From positions 1 to 6,067 of the forward strand of contig DWUW01000191.1 in assembly GCA_019120525.1 (NCBI GenBank): a stretch of DNA of 6,067 nucleotides, in the 5' to 3' direction. Below, one piece after another: positions 1 to 5,103 of this stretch. The DNA is from Candidatus Eisenbergiella stercorigallinarum. GTDB taxonomy: Bacteria; Bacillota; Clostridia; Lachnospirales; Lachnospiraceae. The stretch's first letter is position 1. Each line of letters begins with the position of its first letter. A program made the position numbers and the translations under genes. Under the pieces are notes generated by a model. The model made no database searches. It worked only from the letters and a program-made list of their open reading frames with translations, and was not told the origin of the DNA.

Positions 1-18
1 TCCCCTTCCGGCCAGGTC

Positions 19-1107
19 TCACTCCAGAAATTCATACCTTCCGGTATAATATCCCACGATCCCGTCCTTCTTCGCGAGGATCCCCTGCGGCTCCACGTCG
101 CAGCAAGACAGGATCTCGCCGGAACGCACGGGAAGGCGGTAGTCCGTCATATTGAAACAATAGCGTTTCCCCTTATAGCTGTAAAGCTGCCCGTCTGCGA
201 ACGTCATCTCCCGGCCCAGCGCGGGAACAAAGCAGACGCTCTCCGCTCCGTCGTCCCTGAGCACCTCAACCATGGTCCGGGGAAATTCCAGCGTCAGGGG
301 ATTCTCAGACGCTTCCTGATCCTCCAGGGCGCAAAGGAGCGGCATGTCGTCATAAGCCCCGGTTTCCATCGTTTCCCCGCGCAGTATCAGGTAATTGATC
401 TGGCGCCAGCGCTTGAGGCTGTTGCCGCCGTCTATGCTGATCACATTGGTCCCGCGGTTAAAATACGGATTCACGTTGACTATGGTTTTACAGTAGTTGC
501 TTGCCGGCCAGTGACCGACGATGACCGGCTTTTCAAACCGGTGGGGCTGAACGCCGAATTCCTTCACCGTCAGGCAGTACTCCATGTCCTGCTCCGTCAG
601 CGGGCCGGGCTTCAGTCCGGCGTGCACAAAAATAAAATGCTCCGTTTCCAGGATATGCGGAAGGGAATCCAGAAAGGCGATTTCCGCGGCATACCGCTCC
701 CGCACGGCCGTCTTCAGCGCCCTCACCTCATCGAGCGTGTCCCATTTCATCCCCAGTTCCCGCGCCATCTCCCGCAAGGTGATATTTTCATGGGACTTCA
801 TATACGAAAGGACTTCCTCATCCGTCACCCATCCGCCGTACCATTCGGAAAAAATCGTGTCATTATTGCCCGCCGTCATGTACACATTGCCCTTTTCGGC
901 ACAGCGCATCACCAAACGCAGCAGCTCCAGGGACTCTTCGCCCTTTTCCAGAATATCGCCCACGATCACCAGCGCGTCCTGCTCTCCAAATCCGGTTTGC
1001 CGCAGCATGGCAGAAAATCCCCTGTTGTCTCCATGGAGATCGCTGACAACGATCGCGCGCCGGTATCTGTCCAGCTCTGCGTGAGCAACCGTCGCCTTTA
1101 TGTCCAT
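19..1107 (-). CDS. Calcineurin-like (PPP-type) metallophosphoesterase
   Basis: This 362-residue protein is predicted to hydrolyse phosphoesters at a two-metal centre in the cytoplasm; no signal peptide is visible. The PPP-type metal motifs occur in order: SDLHGD (D23, H25), GDILEKG (D51), GNND (N81), VHAG (H162), VGHW (H199) and IDGG (225-228). GNND replaces the usual GNHE/GNHD, so the usual catalytic histidine position is an asparagine (N82). A helical insert lies at about 92-145. About 110 residues after position 250 are mostly strand-like and are not part of the minimal phosphatase fold. The ATG has GAGGAGGAG starting 4 nt upstream, which supports this start; the stop is TGA. It lies 63 nt downstream of the aminopeptidase gene on the same strand and is probably co-transcribed. 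Relatives include Ser/Thr protein phosphatases and ApaH-like nucleotide hydrolases. The fold is confident but the substrate is unknown. Confidence 0.92.
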   Translation of the reverse strand: MDIKATVAHAELDRYRRAIVVSDLHGDNRGFSAMLRQTGFGEQDALVIVGDILEKGEESLELLRLVMRCAEKGNVYMTAGNNDTIFSEWYGGWVTDEEVLSYMKSHENITLREMARELGMKWDTLDEVRALKTAVRERYAAEIAFLDSLPHILETEHFIFVHAGLKPGPLTEQDMEYCLTVKEFGVQPHRFEKPVIVGHWPASNYCKTIVNVNPYFNRGTNVISIDGGNSLKRWRQINYLILRGETMETGAYDDMPLLCALEDQEASENPLTLEFPRTMVEVLRDDGAESVCFVPALGREMTFADGQLYSYKGKRYCFNMTDYRLPVRSGEILSCCDVEPQGILAKKDGIVGYYTGRYEFLE

Positions 1108-1136
1108 TTTTCTCCTCCTCTTTTCCGTCCATCCCA

Positions 1137-1164
1137 GGGAAATGCGCTGTCAGGCGCATTTCCC
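1137..1164 (-). other. Perfect intergenic hairpin between peptidase and phosphoesterase genes
   Basis: An 11-bp perfect inverted repeat (GGGAAATGCGC and GCGCATTTCCC) with a 6-nt loop fills much of the 63-nt gap between the two minus-strand genes. No T-run follows it on either strand, so it is not a standard intrinsic terminator. It ends 16 nt before the Shine-Dalgarno of the phosphoesterase gene and does not mask it. It could be a weak terminator that lowers downstream expression, or an mRNA-stabilising or processing element. The structure is read directly from the sequence; its role is inferred. Confidence 0.7.
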
Positions 1165-1170
1165 GGATCT

Positions 1171-2418
1171 TCAGCCCCGCTTCGCCTGCGCCATAAAGGC
1201 CTCGATCTCGTCCGCCTCGCGGATCACGTCCGCCGACAGAACTTCGCAGCCGTCCTCCGTGATCAGCAGATCGTCCTCGATCCGGATGCCGATTTCCCAT
1301 TCGTCGATGTACAGGCCGGGCTCATCGGTGATCACAGCGCCGGGCTGCAGCGGCTCGTCCCGCCTCGCGCTCACGTCATGGACATCGATGCCCAGATGAT
1401 GGGAGACGCCGTGCATGTAATACGTCCCGATCTTCTCCGCGCTGTCGATCAGGCCGAGCTTCCTGCAGCCCTCCGCCAGAACCTGCTTACAGATCTCATT
1501 CAGCCCGCTCAGCGTGACGCCTGGCTTCGCGGCCGCCGCGACGGCGCGGTTGGCGGCAAGCACCGTCTCATAAACCGCTCTCTGGCGGGGCATGAAAACG
1601 CCATTGACCGGATAGGTCCTGGTGATATCGGCGCAGTAGCCCTGAACCTTCGCGCCAAGGTCCAGAAGAAGCAGCGTCCCGTCCTCACAGGTATCCCGGT
1701 TCGTTTCATAATGAAGCATGGTTCCGTTTGCCCCGCTTCCCGCAATCGTCGGGAAGGACGTGCCGTCCGCGCCCAGATAATGCACCGTATACTCAAAATC
1801 CGCCTGCGCCTGATATTCCTTCATTCCCGGTCTCAGGCGGCTCATCACGTTCTGCAGCGCCCGGTCCGTGATGGAGATCGCCTCCCGGATCAGCGCCACC
1901 TCGTCCTCATCCTTCCGCGTGCGCAGTCCCGCGATTACGGGAAAAATATTTTTCACCGCCGCGCCCGGATACTTCTCTGCGAACTCCCTCGCCCGCACCG
2001 CGTTATAATCGGGCAGATCCTCCGTCTGATGGCGGTAGCAGTCAAAATACAGGGTGTTCACGATTTCTCTGGTCATGATGCCGCCGATCCGGCTTTCAAA
2101 CGCGTCCGTATACGCGATATCGTCGATCCCCGAGATCTCCTTCGCTTCCTGATCCGTCACCATTTTTCCGGTCCAGCGGACCGCATCCGGGTCAAAGGCG
2201 GGAATGTAGAGCGTCGTCTTTCTCTTTTCTCCCGACTGATCCATGACGAGGATCATCCGTTCCCGGCGAAGGCCCGTCAGATAGAAAAAGTTCCGGTTGG
2301 CCTCAAAGGGCGCGTATTCATCCGCGCTGACGTGGCTTTCGATCCCCGAAAACAGGATCAGAACGGAATGCTCCTCCATTTTTTCATATACCTTCTGCCG
2401 TCTCAATTCATAATTCAT
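1171..2418 (-). CDS. pepP: Xaa-Pro aminopeptidase (M24B family)
   Basis: This cytosolic metallopeptidase is predicted to remove an N-terminal residue that precedes proline, helping recycle proline-rich peptides. The protein has 415 residues, close to the usual length (E. coli PepP is about 440). Residues 1-130 form the AMP_N-type domain, starting with an RRxKVYEKM helix. The rest is the pita-bread catalytic domain. All five expected metal ligands are visible: D253 (LLDLGAK), D264 (ADITRTYP), H340 (HGVSHHLG), E366 (TDEPGLY) and E381 (GIRIEDD). The conserved helper histidines H236 (LHYETN), H336 and H347 (DVHD) are also present. The ATG fits the family N-terminus, with AGGAG 11 nt upstream, slightly further than usual. 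It is the first gene of a likely two-gene operon with the phosphoesterase and diverges from the XRE regulator. Family assignment is very secure; exact peptide preference cannot be read from sequence. Confidence 0.96.
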   Translation of the reverse strand: MNYELRRQKVYEKMEEHSVLILFSGIESHVSADEYAPFEANRNFFYLTGLRRERMILVMDQSGEKRKTTLYIPAFDPDAVRWTGKMVTDQEAKEISGIDDIAYTDAFESRIGGIMTREIVNTLYFDCYRHQTEDLPDYNAVRAREFAEKYPGAAVKNIFPVIAGLRTRKDEDEVALIREAISITDRALQNVMSRLRPGMKEYQAQADFEYTVHYLGADGTSFPTIAGSGANGTMLHYETNRDTCEDGTLLLLDLGAKVQGYCADITRTYPVNGVFMPRQRAVYETVLAANRAVAAAAKPGVTLSGLNEICKQVLAEGCRKLGLIDSAEKIGTYYMHGVSHHLGIDVHDVSARRDEPLQPGAVITDEPGLYIDEWEIGIRIEDDLLITEDGCEVLSADVIREADEIEAFMAQAKRG

Positions 2419-2543
2419 GGCTGTTTTCTCTCCTTTCGCCGTCTGCGGGCAGCCCTCAAATCCGGCAGGCCGCTCCGGCCGCCGCCTCTTTCGCAGAGAG
2501 CCGGACGGCTTTCAGATCCGCGGTCTTTTTTCTGTCCGGCAAT

Positions 2544-2572
2544 ATCATACCTCTTTTCCAAACTATTGAAAA
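2544..2572 (-). promoter_or_regulatory. Candidate promoter of the aminopeptidase operon with internal dyad
   Basis: On the minus strand TTTTCA (2572-2567) and TATGAT (2549-2544) are separated by exactly 17 nt, matching 4/6 and 5/6 of the housekeeping consensus. Transcription would start near 2537, giving a leader of about 118 nt. A 10-bp inverted repeat (2549-2558 and 2568-2577) fills the spacer and overlaps both boxes, as an operator would. The promoter is predicted by eye only. Confidence 0.45.
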
Positions 2573-2577
2573 GAGGT
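2549..2577. repeat. 10-bp inverted repeat, candidate operator
   Basis: The arms acctcttttc and gaaaagaggt are perfectly complementary and flank a 9-nt AT-rich centre, giving a centre-to-centre spacing of about 19 bp. It overlaps the predicted -35 to -10 interval of the minus-strand promoter. No T-run follows on either strand, so an operator fits better than a terminator. The binding protein is unknown; the adjacent XRE regulator is one candidate. Confidence 0.5.
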
Positions 2578-2718
2578 TGGAGCGCCTGAAAGTCAAACCA
2601 GCCGAAAGCCGCTTCCTGTTCACTGACAGGTCCGCGGACTGCCCGCCGCAGGCTGCCCGTTACAGGAAAAAAGTCTCCGCAACCGGCGGTTGACAGATTT
2701 CCAGGCAAATTGTCAGGT

Positions 2719-2736
2719 GCGCATGGTAGCATGCGC
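2719..2736. repeat. 7-bp inverted repeat upstream of a candidate extended -10
   Basis: GCGCATG and CATGCGC are perfectly complementary around a 4-nt centre. The dyad sits 10 bp upstream of the candidate TGCTATGAT element and covers the place where a -35 box would be. XRE regulators commonly bind short dyads of this size near their own promoter, so autoregulation is possible. That link is inference. Confidence 0.4.
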
Positions 2737-2746
2737 GCGCCGGTTC

Positions 2747-2755
2747 TGCTATGAT
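2747..2755 (+). promoter_or_regulatory. Candidate extended -10 promoter for the XRE regulator
   Basis: TGC followed by TATGAT (5/6 match) reads as an extended -10 element. The hexamer 17 nt upstream (TAGCAT) is a poor -35, which extended -10 promoters tolerate. Transcription would start near 2762, leaving a leader of about 146 nt with two GC-rich hairpins. No better promoter is visible closer to the gene. Confidence 0.35.
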
Positions 2756-2843
2756 AAAGCTGCTGAAACGTACCGCGCAGGGAAACGGCCCTGCCGGTTT
2801 TCCCCGCGGCGTCCGCCCCGCGATGTTCACCGCGGCGGATCTT

Positions 2844-2861
2844 CTTTGAAAGCTTTGAAAG
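2844..2861 (+). repeat. Tandem 9-bp direct repeat CTTTGAAAG
   Basis: Two exact head-to-tail copies of CTTTGAAAG lie 46 nt upstream of the XRE regulator ATG, inside its predicted leader. The junction forms the palindrome AAAGCTTT. It could be a protein-binding site or simple low-complexity sequence. Confidence 0.6.
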
Positions 2862-2907
2862 GAAACAAACCGGGTCACAGACTCACAAAACAGACAGGAG
2901 GACAGAT

Positions 2908-3921
2908 ATGATATTAGCGGATAAGATCTCTGAATTAAGAAAGAAAAACGACTGGTCCCAGGAGGAGCTTGCCGGGCAGCTCGGGGTGTCCAGGCAGTCC
3001 GTTTCCAAATGGGAAAGCGCGGCTTCCATTCCCGATCTGGATAAAATCCTGAAGATGAGCGAGCTTTTCGGCGTCAGCACCGATTATCTTCTGAAGGATT
3101 CAAAGGAACCGGAGGAAGAGCTTCTTCCGGCCGCCGCGCCGTCCGGAGACTATGTGCCGGAGACGGACGGCACTGTAAGATGCGTTTCCCTGGAGGAAGC
3201 GAACGACTTTCTGGATACGGTTCAGAACACAGCTCCCCGGATTGCGACAGGCGTCTCCATGTGCATCCTCTCCCCGGTCCTGCTGATCTTCCTCTTCTCC
3301 TTTGACGCCGAAGCGGCCGGTCTGCCAAGAATTTCGGAAAGCCTGGCATTTACTGCCGGTATTATCGCCCTTCTGGGGATGGTCGCCGCGGCGGTCGCGA
3401 TTTTTCTTCATTGCTCCGGAAAAACGGAACGTTTTGCGTATCTGGAACAGGAACCCGTCGAGCTGGCATACGGAGTGACCGGCGTGGTCGAGAAAAGGAA
3501 GAAGGGCTATGAGCCCTCCCACGGCTTCTTTCTGATCACCGGCATCGTTCTCTGCATCCTGAGTGCCATTCCCCTGTTTGTCTGCGGCGTTCTGGAACCG
3601 GGCGGAATCCTGTCGGGCGCCTGCGGCTTTCTGCTCTGCCTGCTGTTCGTAGCTGTCGGCGTGTTTTTCCTGGTGCGGACCTGCGTGATCTTCGGTTCCT
3701 TCCAGAAGCTTCTGGAGGAAGGGGATTATACCCGGGAAGAAAAAGCCTCCGCGAAAAGAAACGAGGCCGTCACTACCGTCTACTGGTGCGCGGTCACGGC
3801 GGTTTACCTTGGCTGGAGCTTTTATACCATGAAATGGGAGCGCACCTGGATCATCTGGCCCTGCGCGGCGGTTCTGTTCGGCGCTGTTCTGGCCGTCAGC
3901 AATGCGGTGAGGAAGAAGTAG
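2908..3921 (+). CDS. XRE-family HTH regulator with C-terminal membrane domain
   Basis: This 337-residue protein is predicted to bind DNA while anchored in the cytoplasmic membrane. Residues 4-62 form a classic Cro/C1-type helix-turn-helix: KISELRKK, then WSQEELAGQLGVSRQSVSKW, then IPDLDKILKMSELFGVSTDYLL. A charged linker (about 63-92) leads to an ANDFL segment. About six hydrophobic segments follow at roughly 112-132, 147-168, 207-227, 233-257, 288-305 and 314-332. The C-terminal part resembles a clostridial group of XRE proteins carrying a GVxxCILSP-type membrane region; this is from memory and not checked. The ATG has AGGAGG 6 nt upstream. It diverges from the peptidase operon and converges on the RNHCP gene. 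The DNA-binding call is firm; ligand, target and whether the membrane part senses, transports or only anchors are unknown. Confidence 0.9.
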   Translation: MILADKISELRKKNDWSQEELAGQLGVSRQSVSKWESAASIPDLDKILKMSELFGVSTDYLLKDSKEPEEELLPAAAPSGDYVPETDGTVRCVSLEEANDFLDTVQNTAPRIATGVSMCILSPVLLIFLFSFDAEAAGLPRISESLAFTAGIIALLGMVAAAVAIFLHCSGKTERFAYLEQEPVELAYGVTGVVEKRKKGYEPSHGFFLITGIVLCILSAIPLFVCGVLEPGGILSGACGFLLCLLFVAVGVFFLVRTCVIFGSFQKLLEEGDYTREEKASAKRNEAVTTVYWCAVTAVYLGWSFYTMKWERTWIIWPCAAVLFGAVLAVSNAVRKK

Positions 3922-3973
3922 GGAGGTTGGCTGTTCATGCGAACATGGCAGCCGCCTGCCGGGCTTATCACGC

Positions 3974-4025
3974 AAACAGGGACCAAAACGGCAGCACAGA
4001 ATGCGCGCCGTTTTGGTCCCCGTTT
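3974..4025. terminator. Strong hairpin, probable bidirectional terminator between convergent genes
   Basis: A perfect 14-bp inverted repeat (3979-3992 and 4007-4020) lies 57 nt after the XRE regulator stop and 55 nt beyond the RNHCP stop on the other strand. An outer AAAC/GTTT pairing (3974-3977 and 4022-4025) extends it past one A-C mismatch, and GCA/TGC can pair within the 14-nt loop. The stem contains an AAAA/TTTT block. Both exits have only a short GTTT, so U-tracts are weak. Position between convergent genes makes a shared terminator the best reading. Confidence 0.7.
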
Positions 4026-4075
4026 CTGACAAGATCCGGCAATATTTCGGCTTCCGGCAGGATCGGACGATCTTT

Positions 4076-4501
4076 TCAGCCAATTTCTCCATCTCCGCCC
4101 ATCAGCCGGGTCATTTCCCGGATCCGCTCGATGGGAAAGGGCGGGGCGGTCACAGGCTTCATGGCGATCGCCATCAGCTTCATCGGGTTATCGTCCGCCG
4201 CGATCCGGTTGGCGCTCAGCTTTCCGCACTGGCGGCACCGGTGGATCACGGCCCATTCGCCGTTCTTTTTCACCCAGACGGCCACCGGGTCCATGTACCC
4301 GCCGCAGTCCGACGCCCGGTCGCCCGGCTCCACGTCCACATGCAGGCTCGTCAGGCAGTTGGGACAGTGATTCCTGTGCCCGCTGCCCGCCCCGTCCGGG
4401 AAGACCTCCCGCCCGCAGATCTTACAGCGGAAAGCCTCCGTGCAGGGGTGGGTCTTATAATAACCCTTTTCGTATTGCTTTCTCTTATTTTCTCTGTTCA
4501 A
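4076..4501 (-). CDS. RNHCP domain zinc-ribbon protein
   Basis: This 141-residue protein carries the RNHCP signature and is probably a small cytoplasmic zinc-binding protein. Cysteine pairs are visible at C26/C29 (CKIC), C46/C49 (RNHCPNC, 43-49) and C89/C92 (CRQC), with single C20 and C66. Other hallmark stretches are SLHVDVEPGDRASDCGG (52-68), GEWAVIH (81-87) and NRIAADDNP (98-106). The biochemical role of RNHCP proteins is not established to my knowledge; zinc binding is inferred from the cysteines. The start is TTG (4501-4499), supported by GGGAGGG 7 nt upstream; no ATG occurs before residue 70. The first 17 nt overlap the end of the CD3324-family gene, and the Shine-Dalgarno lies inside that gene, so coupled translation is likely. 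The stop is TGA. Family call is strong; function is unknown. Confidence 0.88.
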   Translation of the reverse strand: MNRENKRKQYEKGYYKTHPCTEAFRCKICGREVFPDGAGSGHRNHCPNCLTSLHVDVEPGDRASDCGGYMDPVAVWVKKNGEWAVIHRCRQCGKLSANRIAADDNPMKLMAIAMKPVTAPPFPIERIREMTRLMGGDGEIG

Positions 4502-4802
4502 TTGTATTCCCTCCCTGTCGTCCCTTTCCTTCAGGAGGGATTTTTTCCCGCAGGATCCTTTGAATGCTCTTTACTGACAAAAAATAATTTTCCGCGAGAT
4601 CAGAAACGGTTTTCCCGGAGCAATACTCCTCCAGAATGCGTCTGTTTCGCAGCTCCAGGCTTTCTCTGGTTCCGCTTTTCTCTCCCCAGCGGGAATGCTC
4701 CTCGCATTTTCTGGGAATATACAGCATTTCTCCGTCAATATATTTCTGTATCTCCGCGATAAGCTGCTTCGGCAGAACGTCCGCCGCTTTTCTATAGCCC
4801 AT
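4485..4802 (-). CDS. CD3324-family small HTH (Mor-like) regulator
   Basis: This 105-residue protein matches the CD3324 family, named from Clostridioides difficile and related to Mor-type transcription activators; this is recalled, not searched. The N-terminal helix (KAADVLPKQLIAEIQKYI, about 5-22) is followed by a GEMLYIPRK hairpin strand (24-32). Then come WGEKSGTRESLELRN (39-53) and a C-terminal helix-turn-helix at about 58-86 (GKTVSDLAENYFLSVKSIQRIL). Family members share YIPRK and the LSxKSIQRI recognition helix, both present here. The ATG has AGGAGGG 5 nt upstream, a strong start; the stop is TAA. It is the first gene of a pair with the RNHCP protein, overlapping it by 17 nt. A long dyad lies 33 nt upstream and could be its own operator. 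Predicted to bind DNA; target and signal are unknown. Confidence 0.85.
   Translation of the reverse strand: MGYRKAADVLPKQLIAEIQKYIDGEMLYIPRKCEEHSRWGEKSGTRESLELRNRRILEEYCSGKTVSDLAENYFLSVKSIQRILREKIPPEGKGRQGGNTIEQRK
4508..4540 (-). promoter_or_regulatory. Stem that can mask the RNHCP ribosome-binding site
   Basis: In the minus-strand mRNA, UCCCUCC (4540-4534), inside the CD3324-family coding region, is perfectly complementary to GGAGGGA (4514-4508), which contains the Shine-Dalgarno of the TTG-started RNHCP gene. The stem is 7 bp with five G-C pairs, and the loop is 19 nt. A ribosome translating the upstream gene would open the stem, because the 5' arm lies about 50 nt before that gene's stop. 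This would make RNHCP synthesis depend on translation of the upstream gene. The pairing is visible; the coupling is inferred. Confidence 0.5.
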
Positions 4803-4835
4803 CTGCGCCCTCCTGATCGTTTTTCTTTCAGGATC

Positions 4836-4880
4836 AGCAATGGCTATAGCATCTGTTCATGAAATGCGATAGCCATTGCT
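4836..4880. repeat. 17-bp near-perfect inverted repeat upstream of the CD3324-family gene
   Basis: The arms 4836-4852 and 4864-4880 are complementary at 16 of 17 positions. The 11-nt centre includes the palindrome TTCATGAA (4856-4863). Each arm also contains local symmetry: GCTATAGC (4843-4850) on the left, and CGATAGC-CATT-GCTATCG (4867-4884) on the right. No T-run follows on either side, so it is not an intrinsic terminator. It lies 33 nt upstream of the CD3324-family ATG and suits an operator or a structured leader. The structure is direct observation; the role is inferred. Confidence 0.7.
4843..4851 (-). promoter_or_regulatory. Weak candidate extended -10 for the CD3324/RNHCP pair
   Basis: On the minus strand TGC precedes TATAGC (4/6 match), which would start transcription near 4836 and give a leader of about 33 nt ahead of a strong ribosome site. 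It lies inside the left arm of the long dyad, so a protein bound there would directly control it. A rival -10 (TATTAT, 4902-4897) lies further upstream and would instead place the dyad in the leader RNA. Neither has a good -35. Confidence 0.25.
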
Positions 4881-5103
4881 ATCGCGCAGCCGATTCATAA
4901 TACCTCATGCACACACCTGTACCTTTCCGTTTTGGTTTTTTGCAGGACAAAGGCCAGTGCCGGGCCGTCCAGGCTGTCCGGGGCATTTCGGTCCGCAGCT
5001 CTGTCCCACTGAAAAAATAATACCAGCCTTTTTCCGTACCGGCAACCTCATGTTCGATTTGAACCGTTTTTGAGGTGTTTGGGGCCGGCAGCTTCCTCTT
5101 CCT

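Larger units (their letters stand above)
2419..2907. other. Divergent intergenic control region, no gene seen
   Basis: These 489 nt separate two divergent genes. Open frames here have no recognisable protein character. The stretch contains several short dyads: acctcttttc/gaaaagaggt (2549-2577), GCCGGAC/GTCCGGC (2500-2506 and 2534-2540), the palindrome GTCCGCGGAC (2630-2639), TGACA/TGTCA (2691-2695 and 2711-2715), GCGCATG/CATGCGC (2719-2736), GCAGGG/CCCTGC (2777-2794) and TCCGCC/GGCGGA (2812-2839). It also has a tandem 9-bp repeat at 2844-2861. Both neighbouring genes would have leaders longer than 100 nt from the best promoters I can find. Confidence 0.75.
4803..5103. other. Intergenic region, no gene seen
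   Basis: About 300 nt separate the CD3324-family start from the flavin-reductase stop. The left part holds the ribosome site (4808-4814), a 6-bp CTGATC/GATCAG repeat (4813-4818 and 4832-4837) and the long dyad (4836-4880). From 4881 to 5103 open frames are short and unconvincing. A GTTC/GAAC stem inside an ACCTCA/TGAGGT pair lies at about 5046-5076. It is the only hairpin near the flavin-reductase 3' end, and it lacks a clear T-run. Confidence 0.7.

Noticed and set aside
511..2589. A 692-codon plus-strand open frame
   Set aside because: It runs antisense across the phosphoesterase and peptidase genes, whose motifs are intact. Its product is rich in Arg, His and Pro with no domain character, as expected for the shadow of GC-rich genes.
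2690..2695. A perfect TTGACA -35 hexamer on the plus strand
   Set aside because: No acceptable -10 occurs 15-19 nt downstream (2711-2720 is GC-rich or mismatched), so it was not called as a promoter.
2415..2911. Small open frames in the divergent region, including a 73-codon plus-strand frame
   Set aside because: No family resemblance, no suitable ribosome site, and they overlap dyads and promoter-like elements; best read as non-coding.
3100..4092. A 330-codon minus-strand open frame opposite the XRE regulator
   Set aside because: It is antisense to a well-supported gene and has a low-complexity, charged translation with no recognisable fold. It also crosses the terminator hairpin.
4001..4762. 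A 253-codon plus-strand open frame opposite the RNHCP and CD3324-family genes
   Set aside because: The minus-strand proteins have clear family signatures and ribosome sites; the plus-strand product is an antisense shadow.
4836..4880. Long dyad as an intrinsic terminator or mobile-element end
   Set aside because: There is no T-run on either side, no target-site duplication and no transposase nearby. It is kept only as an operator or leader candidate.
5046..5076. Possible tRNA T-arm (GGTTCAAATC on the minus strand)
   Set aside because: The flanking stem does not pair over 5 bp, and no acceptor, D or anticodon arm is found at the expected distances.
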